Below, one piece after another: positions 53,333-61,404 of a stretch of DNA of 64,000 nucleotides. How positions within the stretch are numbered: position 1 is the first letter of the stretch; the number at the start of each line of letters is the position of its first letter. The stretch is from contig DKFM01000023.1 in the NCBI GenBank assembly GCA_002452815.1, positions 141,338 through 205,337 of the forward strand, written 5' to 3'. The stretch is from Rhodobacteraceae bacterium UBA6796. Lineage in GTDB: Bacteria; Pseudomonadota; Alphaproteobacteria; Rhodobacterales; Rhodobacteraceae. Both the position numbers and the translations under genes were made by a program. The notes under the pieces were generated by a model. That model saw only the letters and a list, made by a program, of their open reading frames with translations, was not told where the DNA came from and ran no database searches.

Positions 53333-53357
53333 GGAACAAAACCTGCCGCCGGACGTT
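53333..53357 (+). promoter_or_regulatory. EcfG-type promoter for the AI-2E family transporter
   Basis: GGAAC (53333-53337), 16 bp, CGTT (53354-53357), 27 bp before the TTG start at 53385. Confidence 0.8.
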
Positions 53358-53384
53358 GCCCCCTGAACCACGGAGGATCGCATC

Positions 53385-54443
53385 TTGGACAAGACAGAAC
53401 GCCTGGCGCATTACGCGGTGATCGCGCTTGCCGTGATCGCACTTGTCGCCGCGATGAGCCTTGGCGAAGCGATCCTGGCGCCCCTGACGCTGGCGCTGGT
53501 GGCCGGGGTGGTCCTTTCGCCGCTGTCGGATTTCTGGGAAAACCGCGGCTATTCGCCGGTCTGGGGCGCGCTGCTGGGATTGGCCGCGACGCTTCTGGTT
53601 GCGGGCACGCTGGTGCTGACCTTCCAGCCGGTGGTGGCCCGGCTGGTGGTGCAGGTGCCCAAGGTCTGGTCGGACATGCAAGAGGTCGTCCACAGCCTGC
53701 GCGGCCTGATGCGCGGCTTGTCCGCCGTCAGCGAAGGCGTCGCCGACGCGATCACCCCCGAAGCACATGCCGCCACCGCCACCGCCGAGGAAAGCGTCGC
53801 GATGCCCTCGGTCGCGGATGCGCTGATGGCCGCGCCCGCAATCCTGTCACAGATCCTGATCTTTGCCGGGTCGCTGTTCTTTTTCCTGCTGACCCGCAGC
53901 GAGATCTACGGCTGGGTGGCACGGCACCTGTCAAGCGCCTGCGGCCGGGTCGAGCTGGCACAGCGGCTGCGCCGCGCCGAACGCCATGTCTCGCGCTACT
54001 TCCTGACGATCACGCTGATTAACGCGGGCCTTGGCGCGATCACCGCGACGGTGCTGCAACTGCTGGGCCTACCCAATGCGATGATCTGGGGCGTGGTCGT
54101 GTTCATGGTGAATTTCGTGGTCTATCTGGGCCCCGCCGTGCTGATGACAGTGCTGCTGTTCGTGGGCGTGGCCGAATTCGACGGTCTGGTGGCACTGGCG
54201 CCGGCGGCCGCGTTCCTGATGCTCAACACGCTCGAAGGGCAGTTCGTGACGCCTGCGCTGGTGGGGCGGCATATGGCCATCAACCCGCTGCTGGTATTCC
54301 TTGCGCTGATCTTCGGGTTGTGGCTATGGGGGCCGATCGGGGGGATCGTGGCGATCCCGCTGCTGCTGTGGGTGTTGGTGCTGAACGATGCGATCCGGGC
54401 GCCCGGCAATCAGGGTGCCGCACCTCCCGCCGAGAGCCGGTGA
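53385..54443 (+). CDS. AI-2E family (PerM) transporter
   Basis: A 352-residue membrane protein with about eight helices. The C-terminal motifs LIFGLWLWGPIGGIVAIPLL and FVTPALVGRHMAINPLLVF mark the AI-2E/PerM exporter family, whose substrates vary. It starts at TTG 53385, since GGAGG sits at 53372-53376 and no ATG lies nearby. The promoter and neighbours place it in the stress regulon. Confidence 0.9.
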   Translation: MDKTERLAHYAVIALAVIALVAAMSLGEAILAPLTLALVAGVVLSPLSDFWENRGYSPVWGALLGLAATLLVAGTLVLTFQPVVARLVVQVPKVWSDMQEVVHSLRGLMRGLSAVSEGVADAITPEAHAATATAEESVAMPSVADALMAAPAILSQILIFAGSLFFFLLTRSEIYGWVARHLSSACGRVELAQRLRRAERHVSRYFLTITLINAGLGAITATVLQLLGLPNAMIWGVVVFMVNFVVYLGPAVLMTVLLFVGVAEFDGLVALAPAAAFLMLNTLEGQFVTPALVGRHMAINPLLVFLALIFGLWLWGPIGGIVAIPLLLWVLVLNDAIRAPGNQGAAPPAESR

Positions 54444-54474
54444 CAGAGGGTTCTGTCACCGCGCCAGGCCGTCG

Positions 54475-56058
54475 TCAGACCATCTCGCCGGGGACCAGCG
54501 GCACCTCTGTCGCATGTGCCGCCGCCGCGACCATGTCATAGGGCAGGATGAATCCGGCGCGGTCCTGCGGCGCGGCGCGGGCATTTTCTTGCGCCAGGCG
54601 GCGCCATTCCGAAACCGCCCGCGTGGTATCGAAGAACCCCTCGCCCGCGCCTGCCGGCAACCAATGCGCCATCACCTGAGCACGCAATGTCTGAACATCG
54701 CGACGATTGGTAACCAGCAGCCCGGCCTCGGTATCCCAACGCAGGCTGCGCCCGTTCAGATTGGCCGAAGACACGATGGCCGCGGTGTCGTCGAAGATCG
54801 ACACCTTGGCGTGGATATACACCAGCGGCGCGCCGTTCAGCCGGTCGCGCCCGTGATCGTGCCGCGCACCGCCCTCTTCCGCCGGACGCGGCTGCGCGGC
54901 CCCCCCGACGAACAGGCGCGCCCCGAAGGCCCGGGTCAGGATCCTGAGCGCCCGCGCCTGCATGAATTCGCCAAACCGGCTGTCGAGACTGGCCTTGCGG
55001 CGGAAGGCGACCTCTTCGGGGGCGCCCGGCAGGATCAGGATCATCCCCAGCCCCGGGTTGTCACGCGCCAGATCGGCCAGATAGCGCGCCAGATGCAGGT
55101 CGCGGAAATACTGCGTCTCGACATAAATCAGCCGCCGGGTCCGGCGGGCGTAATGCTCATGGGCGGTGGCGATTTCCTGAACGGCGGGCGCGGGTCCGAA
55201 ATGGACCGCATTCCATGCCCGCCGCTGCGACAGCGTGCGCAACAGGAAACGCTGGCGTGGCGGTGCCGCTTGCTGCCCGGCCGTCACCGCCAGAAAGCTT
55301 TCCAGATGCGCCTGCGCCTCGGCCGCCGCAGGCCCGTCGACCAGCAACTGCACATCATGCCAGGTCTGTTCGGCTTCCTGCCGGTGCGCGGGGGTATCAT
55401 AGCGGCGCTCGTCCAGATCGAGCCCCCCGATATAAAGCCGCTGGCGGTCGAACACGGCCAGCTTCTGATGATGGGTCGCCGGGCACAGGCAGGGCAGCGG
55501 CCACAGCCGCGGGCGGCAGCGCCCGTCACGGCCGGTCACCAGAAATTCCCTCAGCCCCGGCATCTCGCGCAGGGCGGTGGCGCGTTCAGCAGCAGGCCGC
55601 CGGTTGAGCCACCGCGCCGCGCGGGTCTGCCGGGCCACGATCATCGGCCAGACCGCCAGCCGCGGCAAAAGCCCGGTGCGCGCCGGATGCATTGCGGGAA
55701 CCACCCGAAGCCGCGCCTGCGGGCCGACCAGCTCTGCTGCCGCGATCAGCCGGCGCACCGACGCCCAGGTTGCGCGATGCAGGCCCGGGCGTGCCACCGG
55801 GTCGAAATCCGTGATCGCGATATTCACCGCGACGCCACGCGCCAGCGTGTGCACGATCAGGTCGAACCAGGTCTCGCCCACCGCCCGTGCCGCGCGCGAA
55901 CGCAACCGGGTCGTCACATCGAAGATCCGGAAACTGGCCCAGATCTCGGTCTGGGCACGCAGGAATTCCCGCTCCAGCACGGGATAGGCCTGCGCTGCGG
56001 TCAGCAAAGGCCGGAACGTGGACTGGGGGGCGGCTTTATAGGCGAAAGGCTTCAGCAT
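54475..56058 (-). CDS. Phospholipase D-like protein
   Basis: A 527-residue PLD superfamily protein with two HKD motifs: HHQKLAVFDRQRLYIGGLDL near residue 195 and VYIHAKVSIFDDTAAIVSSA near 410 (HxKxxxxD in each), each followed by a G/S-(N/D)-type segment. There is no signal peptide. Cardiolipin synthases and phospholipases D share this layout; the family is also seen among stress genes that remodel lipids. The ATG at 56058 is nine bases after the -10 of its EcfG-type promoter, and no ribosome site is present, so the mRNA may be leaderless. Confidence 0.88.
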   Translation of the reverse strand: MLKPFAYKAAPQSTFRPLLTAAQAYPVLEREFLRAQTEIWASFRIFDVTTRLRSRAARAVGETWFDLIVHTLARGVAVNIAITDFDPVARPGLHRATWASVRRLIAAAELVGPQARLRVVPAMHPARTGLLPRLAVWPMIVARQTRAARWLNRRPAAERATALREMPGLREFLVTGRDGRCRPRLWPLPCLCPATHHQKLAVFDRQRLYIGGLDLDERRYDTPAHRQEAEQTWHDVQLLVDGPAAAEAQAHLESFLAVTAGQQAAPPRQRFLLRTLSQRRAWNAVHFGPAPAVQEIATAHEHYARRTRRLIYVETQYFRDLHLARYLADLARDNPGLGMILILPGAPEEVAFRRKASLDSRFGEFMQARALRILTRAFGARLFVGGAAQPRPAEEGGARHDHGRDRLNGAPLVYIHAKVSIFDDTAAIVSSANLNGRSLRWDTEAGLLVTNRRDVQTLRAQVMAHWLPAGAGEGFFDTTRAVSEWRRLAQENARAAPQDRAGFILPYDMVAAAAHATEVPLVPGEMV

Positions 56059-56066
56059 GACAGCTT

Positions 56067-56091
56067 AACGCCCGAAACGGACGCGGGTTCC
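56067..56091 (-). promoter_or_regulatory. EcfG-type promoter for the phospholipase D-like gene
   Basis: Minus strand: GGAAC (56091-56087), 16 bp, CGTT (56070-56067). Only eight bases separate the -10 from the ATG at 56058, so transcription would begin at or next to the start codon. Confidence 0.75.
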
Positions 56092-56093
56092 CG

Positions 56094-57877
56094 CTAATCT
56101 GCGTCCGTTTCGGGATCTGGTTCGGTATTGCGTTCTTCGGCACTGCTCAGCGGGCGCAACTCGAATTCCACGCGCAGCTCATAGCTGTCCTCGGTATCCG
56201 CACGCTCGACCGAGCCACCCAGTTGCATCGCGAAAGCCGAAATCAGCTGCGTGCCCAGGCCCGTGCCCTGCGCGGCCATCGTCTCGGACTCGGTCGGGGG
56301 GACGGACGAAGCAGGCGCGGCGGCGTCGACACTGTTGCCGATGGTGATTTCGGCGCGCGTTTCTCCGACCCGCCGGAACAGCACCCACAGCTGCGCCTGG
56401 GCATTTCCCGACCCATGGGCATATTTCAGCGCATTGGTCACCGCCTCGGACACCAGCAGGGCCAGCGGAACCGCCTGATCCGGGGTCATGCGGATATCGG
56501 CAAACTCGGTGCGGACCGCAAAGCGGCGATCGGGCCGCTCGGCCATGTTGGTGATCTGCCGCACGATCGTGGTCAGCAATTCGTCGGAGTGGATGTCGGA
56601 CAGGCCCGCGGTCTGATAGAGTTCGCGGTGGATCGTCGCAAGGCTCATCACCCGGTCCTGCAACCCGCGCATGATGCTGCGTGCCTCGGCGGAATGGGTG
56701 CGCCGCATCTGCATGTTCATGATCGAGGCAATCAGTTGCAGGTTGTTCTTGACCCGGTGATGCACCTCGCGCAGCAGCACCTCTTTCTGGTGGACCATAT
56801 CCTCCAGTTCGGCTTCGTCATGCAGGATCGTATCGGTCATCTGCACATAGGCCTCGGCCATATCGCGGATTTCCAGCGGCGCGTTGCGCACGTCGATATC
56901 GCCGACCAGCCGGTTGCCCCCCGCGAACGGCGCAGCTTGCGGATATGGCGGATCACCAGCTGTTCCACCGCCAGCCAGGCCACCACGAGGCTGGCGATCC
57001 ACATCAGCGCCGGGAACAGGATCGGCACCGAGCCGAGCAGGCCGTCGGTCTCGCCCGTCGTGAGCGGCGGCCAGGACCCCAGCGCATAAAGTTCGTCCGG
57101 GACCAGCGGCACCACCGAAAACACCCGCGGATCGCCGGTCATCGCCCGGGCCGAGAAGGACAGCGCCTTGTCGCCCACCAGCGCCGCCAGCGCTCGGTGC
57201 TTGGGAATCGCCCCGCCGATATCGTCCATCTGGCGCGTGGCGGTCAGCACGGTGCCCGCGGAATCATAGGTGATCATCGTCAGCGGCCGGTGATCGTCGG
57301 TGCCGCTGTCCTCGGCCACGCGCAACCCGGAATGCGGCAGCGACAGGCTGACCAGCCCCATGTAATTTCCCGCATCGTCAAACACCGGATGGGTGATGAT
57401 CAGCACCGAAGCGCCCGACACCAGCCCGACCGGCTTGACCGCGAAAGAGGTGCGCAAACTGCGCGGAGATTTCTGAAACAGCGGATCTTCGGCAAAATCG
57501 AAGGTCTTGCCCTCGGAATTGCAGGTGCTGATACCGGACTGGGGAACATAGGCGATCAGCGAATACTGGCGTTCTTCCTCCAGCAGGCGGTGCAGCAACG
57601 CCGAACAGGCGTCATTGTCCGGCACCAGTGGCACGATCGCATTCGACAGCACCGTGGCCGCCCCCTGCGCGCGCTGGATCAGGCGCAATTCGCCGCTGGC
57701 CGCGCGCATCGTCTCGCCCATCAGCGCCGCCTCCGAGCGGGCCCGGGATTCGTCGATCACCGCGACGGATTTGAACATCGAGATCAGTGTCAGCGGCAAC
57801 AGGACCACCGCCAGCAGAAAGGCCACACGATAGCCCAGCCGGTCCTGAAATCGGCGCCGTCCCGGCGCGGGCGTCAT
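56094..57877 (-). pseudogene. Sensor histidine kinase of the stress system, split by a frameshift
   Basis: Two overlapping frames together make one kinase. The first (start ATG 57877) has an N-terminal helix (GYRVAFLLAVVLLPLTLISM), a periplasmic sensor region (about 50-270) and a second helix (about 275-300), and then leaves the frame after VEQLVIRHIRKLR. The second frame continues with HAMP-like GGNRLVGDIDVRNAPLEI, the HisKA_2/HWE-type H-box LLREVHHRVKNNLQLIASIM and an HATPase domain ending in ELRPLSSAEE. The break is at a run of six C at 56917-56922 (six G on the coding strand). One more G would join the frames. Whether this is a sequencing error or a real loss is not decidable here. The kinase ATG overlaps the ecfG stop; HWE/HisKA_2 kinases next to ecfG are the usual PhyR kinases. 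Confidence 0.85.
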
Positions 57878-58437
57878 GCTGCCTGCACCCCGGACGTGCC
57901 CATGACCGCCAGCGTGTCCCCATCGGCGCCCGAAATCGGGTCTTCACCCGCACGCAGCCCCAGCAGTTCGCACAACCGCGCCCGCGCCCGGTTCACACGG
58001 CTTTTCACCGTGCCCACCGCAACCCCGGTCATCTCGGCCACCTCTTCGTAAGAGAACCCCGAGGCCCCGGCCAGAATCAGAACCTCGCGATGCTCGGGCG
58101 ACAGCTGGTCGAACGCCTTGCGAAAATCGTTCATCGCAAGACGGCCGTCGTGCGCGGGTTTTTCATAAAGCGTTCCGGCATGGATACCCTCGCTGTCCGA
58201 AACCTCGCGCTTGCGCTTGCGTTTGACCGAGAAAAACGTGTTGCGCAGGATCGTGAACAGCCATGCCCGCATATTGGTGCCGACCTGGAACTTGTCGATA
58301 TTGGTCCAGGCCTTCACGATCGTATCCTGAACAAGGTCATCGGCCATCGCGGCATTGCCGCACAGGCTGATCGCAAAGGCCCTCAGCGACGGCAGATGCT
58401 CGGGCAGCGCATCACGCGGATCGGCACTCGAACTCAT
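57874..58437 (-). CDS. ecfG: General stress sigma factor EcfG
   Basis: A 187-residue ECF sigma factor. Region 2 (about 20-90; LRAFAISLCGNAAMADDLVQ then DTIVKAWTNIDKFQ) and region 4 (about 120-175; FDQLSPEHREVLILAGASGF, SYEEVAEMTGVAVGTVKSRV) are intact. It directs transcription from GGAAC-N16/17-CGTT promoters when PhyR removes NepR. The start is ATG 58437 (MSSSADP), inside the last codons of nepR (GTATGA); the ORF to 58653 is nepR shadow. Its TGA overlaps the kinase start, so nepR-ecfG-kinase is one coupled operon. Confidence 0.96.
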   Translation of the reverse strand: MSSSADPRDALPEHLPSLRAFAISLCGNAAMADDLVQDTIVKAWTNIDKFQVGTNMRAWLFTILRNTFFSVKRKRKREVSDSEGIHAGTLYEKPAHDGRLAMNDFRKAFDQLSPEHREVLILAGASGFSYEEVAEMTGVAVGTVKSRVNRARARLCELLGLRAGEDPISGADGDTLAVMGTSGVQAA

Positions 58438-58589
58438 ACTTTGGCTTCCTTCTGACGCAGCTGTTCCAGAAGCTCCAGAAACCTGTCGGGGACCTGTTCC
58501 TGGAGCGCGTCCTGATAGACCTTTTTCAGGTTTGCATCGATCTGCGCTTGCAGCATTTCGGTTTCCTTGGTCTGTTTCTTTGCACGCAT
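58434..58589 (-). CDS. nepR: Anti-sigma factor NepR
   Basis: A 51-residue protein, MRAKKQTKETEMLQAQIDAN followed by LKKVYQDALQEQVPDRFLEL and LEQLRQKEAKV. The two-helix pattern with VPDRFLELLEQL is the NepR hallmark. It holds EcfG inactive until phosphorylated PhyR binds it. It starts at ATG 58589, 37 bp after its EcfG-type promoter, and overlaps ecfG by 4 bp at its stop. Confidence 0.92.
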   Translation of the reverse strand: MRAKKQTKETEMLQAQIDANLKKVYQDALQEQVPDRFLELLEQLRQKEAKV

Positions 58590-58619
58590 CTGCCGGGCCC
58601 ATTTTTTTTACGATCGTCT

Positions 58620-58645
58620 GGAACCTAACGCAGGGCCGCGGAGTT
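58620..58645 (+). promoter_or_regulatory. EcfG-type promoter for phyR
   Basis: GGAAC (58620-58624), 17 bp, AGTT (58642-58645), one base from CGTT. It overlaps the divergent nepR promoter almost completely. Confidence 0.65.
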
Positions 58646-58651
58646 GGTTCC
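58627..58651 (-). promoter_or_regulatory. EcfG-type promoter for nepR-ecfG
   Basis: Minus strand: GGAAC (58651-58647), 16 bp, CGTT (58630-58627): a perfect match, 37 bp before ATG 58589. Autoregulation of ecfG is typical of this system. Confidence 0.82.
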
Positions 58652-58679
58652 AAAGAAAATTACGATGGGAGACAAAAAA

Positions 58680-59489
58680 ATGACGTCGACGGAGCCTCGA
58701 GACTTCGCCACCTCGGTCGCGGCGAATGTTCCGTTCCTGCGCCGCTATGCGCGCGCGCTGACCGGCAGTCAGGACAGTGGCGACCGCTATGCGGCCGCGA
58801 CCCTGGAGGCGGTCTTGCTGGACGACACCGCGGCCAAATCGACCCCGGACGCCAAACTTGGCCTGTTCCGCGCCTTCCATCTGGTCTGGTCGAGTGCAGG
58901 CGCCCCGGTGGGCGAAGCCGACACCCGGCTTTCGGCCCGCGCCCAAAGCCATATGGCCGACCTGACCCCCAACACCCGCGAAGCACTGCTTTTGCATGTG
59001 ATCGAGGGCTTCCCGCCCGCCGATGTCGCCGCGATCATGGGCGTATCGACGGATGAAGCGATCGAATTCATCGAAATCGCCCGCCGCGAGATGGAAACCT
59101 CTGTGGCCGGGCGCGTCATGGTCATCGAGGACGAGGCGATCATCGCGATGGATATCGTCTCGATCGTCGAAGATCTGGGCCATGGCGTGACGGGCGTTGC
59201 ACGCACCCGCACCGAGGCCGTGGCGCTGGCCGCCTCGAACCGGCCCGACCTGATCCTTGCCGATATCCAGCTGGCCGACAATTCCTCGGGCATCGACGCG
59301 GTCAATGACATCCTGGCCCAGTTTGACGACATCCCGGTCATTTTCATCACCGCCTTCCCCGAGCGTCTGCTGACCGGCTCGCGCCCGGAGCCGGCCTTCC
59401 TGATCACCAAGCCGTTCTCGGAAGATCAGGTGCGCTCGGCCGTCAGCCAGGCGATGTTCTTTGCCTCGACCGAGACCCTCGCCGCCTGA
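58680..59489 (+). CDS. phyR: Anti-anti-sigma response regulator PhyR
   Basis: A 269-residue regulator with a sigma-like N-terminal domain (about 1-120; FATSVAANVPFLRRYARALT, EALLLHVIEGFPPADVAAIM) that mimics EcfG to bind NepR, and a C-terminal receiver (about 140-260). Receiver features are VMVIEDEAIIAMD, phospho-Asp in LILADIQLAD and Lys in FLITKPFSED. The start is ATG 58680 with GGGAG upstream; TTG 58644 and ATG 58665 are upstream in frame but less likely. It is divergent from nepR-ecfG and has an overlapping promoter. Confidence 0.95.
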   Translation: MTSTEPRDFATSVAANVPFLRRYARALTGSQDSGDRYAAATLEAVLLDDTAAKSTPDAKLGLFRAFHLVWSSAGAPVGEADTRLSARAQSHMADLTPNTREALLLHVIEGFPPADVAAIMGVSTDEAIEFIEIARREMETSVAGRVMVIEDEAIIAMDIVSIVEDLGHGVTGVARTRTEAVALAASNRPDLILADIQLADNSSGIDAVNDILAQFDDIPVIFITAFPERLLTGSRPEPAFLITKPFSEDQVRSAVSQAMFFASTETLAA

Positions 59490-59516
59490 GGCGCGGGCAC
59501 AGCACCCAAGATGGCA

Positions 59517-59544
59517 AAGGCCGGGCAGATCACTGCCCGGCCTT
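59517..59544. terminator. Bidirectional terminator between phyR and dps
   Basis: Perfect stem AAGGCCGGGCAG / CTGCCCGGCCTT with loop ATCA between convergent phyR and dps. Confidence 0.88.
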
Positions 59545-59563
59545 CGTATTGGTGCGGCCCGAG

Positions 59564-60058
59564 TCACTTCGCGGTCGCCCGCAGCATCCAGGCGGCTTTC
59601 TCGTGGAAGGCCGAGCGCGCGGTGATCAGATCGGCCGTGACCGGATCGTCATGCTCTTCCGCCAGAGAGATCAACGCATGCATGCGCTTTGCCACGGCGG
59701 CATGATCGGTCGCCAGATCCTCGACCATCGCCTGCGCCGAAGGCAATTTCTTGGCATCTTCGACCACCGAGGCGTCGATCACCTCGCTCAGCCGCGCGGG
59801 TGCCAGCTGTCCCAGAGCACGAATGCGTTCGGCAATCTCATCGGCGGCGGCGAACATCTCGGTGTATTGCGCTTCGGTCAACTTGTGGATCGGATGAAAC
59901 AGCGCGCCCTCCACATTCCAGTGGTAGGCATGGGTCTTGAACACCAGCCGGTAGGTATCGGCCAGCGCTTCGGAAAGGCCTTGCGCGACCGGTTTCACAT
60001 CCTCGACCCCGGTATCCACGGTTTCCGAAGCGGGAACGATTTTCATCGCATCTTTCAT
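59564..60058 (-). CDS. dps: DNA-protecting ferritin-like protein Dps
   Basis: A 164-residue Dps family ferroxidase that stores iron and shields DNA under stress. The ferroxidase motif YRLVFKTHAYHWNVEGALFH (split in two helices) and AAADEIAERIRALGQLAP carry the metal ligands H, D and E. The start MKDAMKIV (ATG 60058) follows GGAGGACAG; the upstream frame to 60124 is the leader. It has its own EcfG-type promoter. Confidence 0.94.
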   Translation of the reverse strand: MKDAMKIVPASETVDTGVEDVKPVAQGLSEALADTYRLVFKTHAYHWNVEGALFHPIHKLTEAQYTEMFAAADEIAERIRALGQLAPARLSEVIDASVVEDAKKLPSAQAMVEDLATDHAAVAKRMHALISLAEEHDDPVTADLITARSAFHEKAAWMLRATAK

Positions 60059-60144
60059 GGTCTGTCCTCCTTGTAGGCGCCGGTTCGGGCGCGGTGAAGT
60101 CTTGGGCAGCGGCGGCAGTTGCACCGCCCGCCGTCTGCAAAATC

Positions 60145-60170
60145 AACGCGACCCCCGCCTGCCCGGTTCC
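60145..60170 (-). promoter_or_regulatory. EcfG-type promoter for dps
   Basis: Minus strand: GGAAC (60170-60166), 17 bp, CGTT (60148-60145), 87 bp before ATG 60058. It lies immediately after the stop of the pseudo-receiver gene. Confidence 0.8.
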
Positions 60171-60566
60171 CTACCCCTGCGGCACCGCCCGCAGCAGCCT
60201 GCGCACCGCCTGACTGGAAAATGGCCGGATCAGCACCGGCCACAGACGCCCCGTCACCGCCCCGCTGTCCCAGGCGTCCTCGGCTTCGCCGCCCAGCAGG
60301 ACCAACCGCCCGCCACGCGCCCGGATCGCCTCGTCCAACCGCAATTCCGCGACCCGGTCGGGCCCCGCCTCCACAAAGGCCAGCGCCAGCTGTGGCTGAT
60401 CCGCCACCGCAGCCAATGCCGCAGCACAGTCCGGCGCGGTCACGATCACGGCGGCAGGCACGGCCTCGCGCACGGTATCGCTCAGATCCTGCGCCACGAC
60501 GAAATCTTCGACCGCGATCAGATAGATACCGCCGGTCCCTGTCGATGCTTTCATCTGCCCGCTCAT
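60171..60566 (-). CDS. Stand-alone pseudo-receiver protein
   Basis: A 131-residue single-domain protein with the fold pattern of a CheY-type receiver: IYLIAVEDFVVAQDLSDTV (acidic pocket region), ALAFVEAGPD where the phospho-acceptor Asp would be Glu (about residue 66), and VLIRPFSSQAVRRLL where the conserved Lys is Arg. The Asp/Lys losses suggest it does not accept phosphate and may be locked. The start is ATG 60566 (MSGQMKAS); ATG 60587 (MLRPFNGMSG) or 60554 are possible. No output domain. It could be a partner of the stress regulators, but this is guesswork. Confidence 0.68.
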   Translation of the reverse strand: MSGQMKASTGTGGIYLIAVEDFVVAQDLSDTVREAVPAAVIVTAPDCAAALAAVADQPQLALAFVEAGPDRVAELRLDEAIRARGGRLVLLGGEAEDAWDSGAVTGRLWPVLIRPFSSQAVRRLLRAVPQG

Positions 60567-60644
60567 CCCATTGAAAGGACGGAGCATGGAACCAAACCGC
60601 GCATCGCGCATTAAACTGTGACATACGCCGAAAGGATTTTCGCC

Positions 60645-61376
60645 ATGACGATGACGGCCTGCAAAAACTGCCCGCTGCGCCAGAAATCCATGTTCACACC
60701 CTTCACCCAGGATGAGCTGAGCTTCATGCAGTCGTTCAAGACCGGCGAGCTGAAGGTCGACCCGGGCACCACGATCCTGCTGGAAGGTTCCAACAGTCCT
60801 CAGCTCTACACCGTGCTGTCGGGCATGGGCACGCGCTACAAGACGCTGGAGAACGGCCGCCGCCAGGTCATCAACTTCCTGTTTCCGGGCGACTTCGTCG
60901 GCTTGCAGGCGGGCATCATGGGCGAGATGAAGCACTCGGTCGAGGCCAGCACGCCGATGACGCTTTGTGCGTTTCGGCGCGATGACCTCTGGACGCTGTT
61001 TCGCCAGCATCCGGCGAGGGCCTATGACCTGACCTGGATCGCGGCGGTCGAGGAACATTTTCTGGGTGAAACCATCGCATCCCTGGGCCAGCGCGACGCG
61101 ATCCAGCGCATCGCCTGGGCGCTGGTCCGAATCCACGAACGGCTGAAAGCTGCCGGTCTGCAAAAGGCAAACCGGGTGCCGCTGCCGTTTCGCCAGCAGG
61201 ATCTGGCCGACGCATTGGGGCTGTCGCTGGTGCATACCAACAAGACGCTGAAAACCCTGCGGTCCAAGGGCTTGGCACAGTGGAGCGACGGCACGCTGGA
61301 ACTGCGCGACATCGCCACATTGGCCGATCTGGCGATGATCGACCCGGAACGCCCGCAACAGCGCCCGCTGCTGTGA
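60645..61376 (+). CDS. Crp/Fnr family transcription regulator
   Basis: A 243-residue regulator: a cNMP-type beta-roll (about 20-140; LLEGSNSPQLYTVLSGMGTRY, FLFPGDFVGLQAGIMGE), a dimer helix and a C-terminal HTH (LPFRQQDLADALGLSLVHTNKTL). The N-terminus has CKNC (C3-5 residues from the start) and one later Cys (CAFRR), but not the full four-cysteine FNR cluster pattern. Whether it binds an iron-sulfur cluster is open. ATG 60645 follows AAAGGA at 8 bp; GTG 60618 is a poorer option. Confidence 0.88.
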   Translation: MTMTACKNCPLRQKSMFTPFTQDELSFMQSFKTGELKVDPGTTILLEGSNSPQLYTVLSGMGTRYKTLENGRRQVINFLFPGDFVGLQAGIMGEMKHSVEASTPMTLCAFRRDDLWTLFRQHPARAYDLTWIAAVEEHFLGETIASLGQRDAIQRIAWALVRIHERLKAAGLQKANRVPLPFRQQDLADALGLSLVHTNKTLKTLRSKGLAQWSDGTLELRDIATLADLAMIDPERPQQRPLL

Positions 61377-61383
61377 AAGGCCC

Positions 61384-61400
61384 CGGGCCCTTTTGGCCCG
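61384..61400. terminator. Terminator-like hairpin between convergent genes
   Basis: CGGGCC / GGCCCG around CTTTT between the Crp/Fnr gene and nrdF. Short stem, so weak. Confidence 0.45.
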
Positions 61401-61404
61401 CGGC

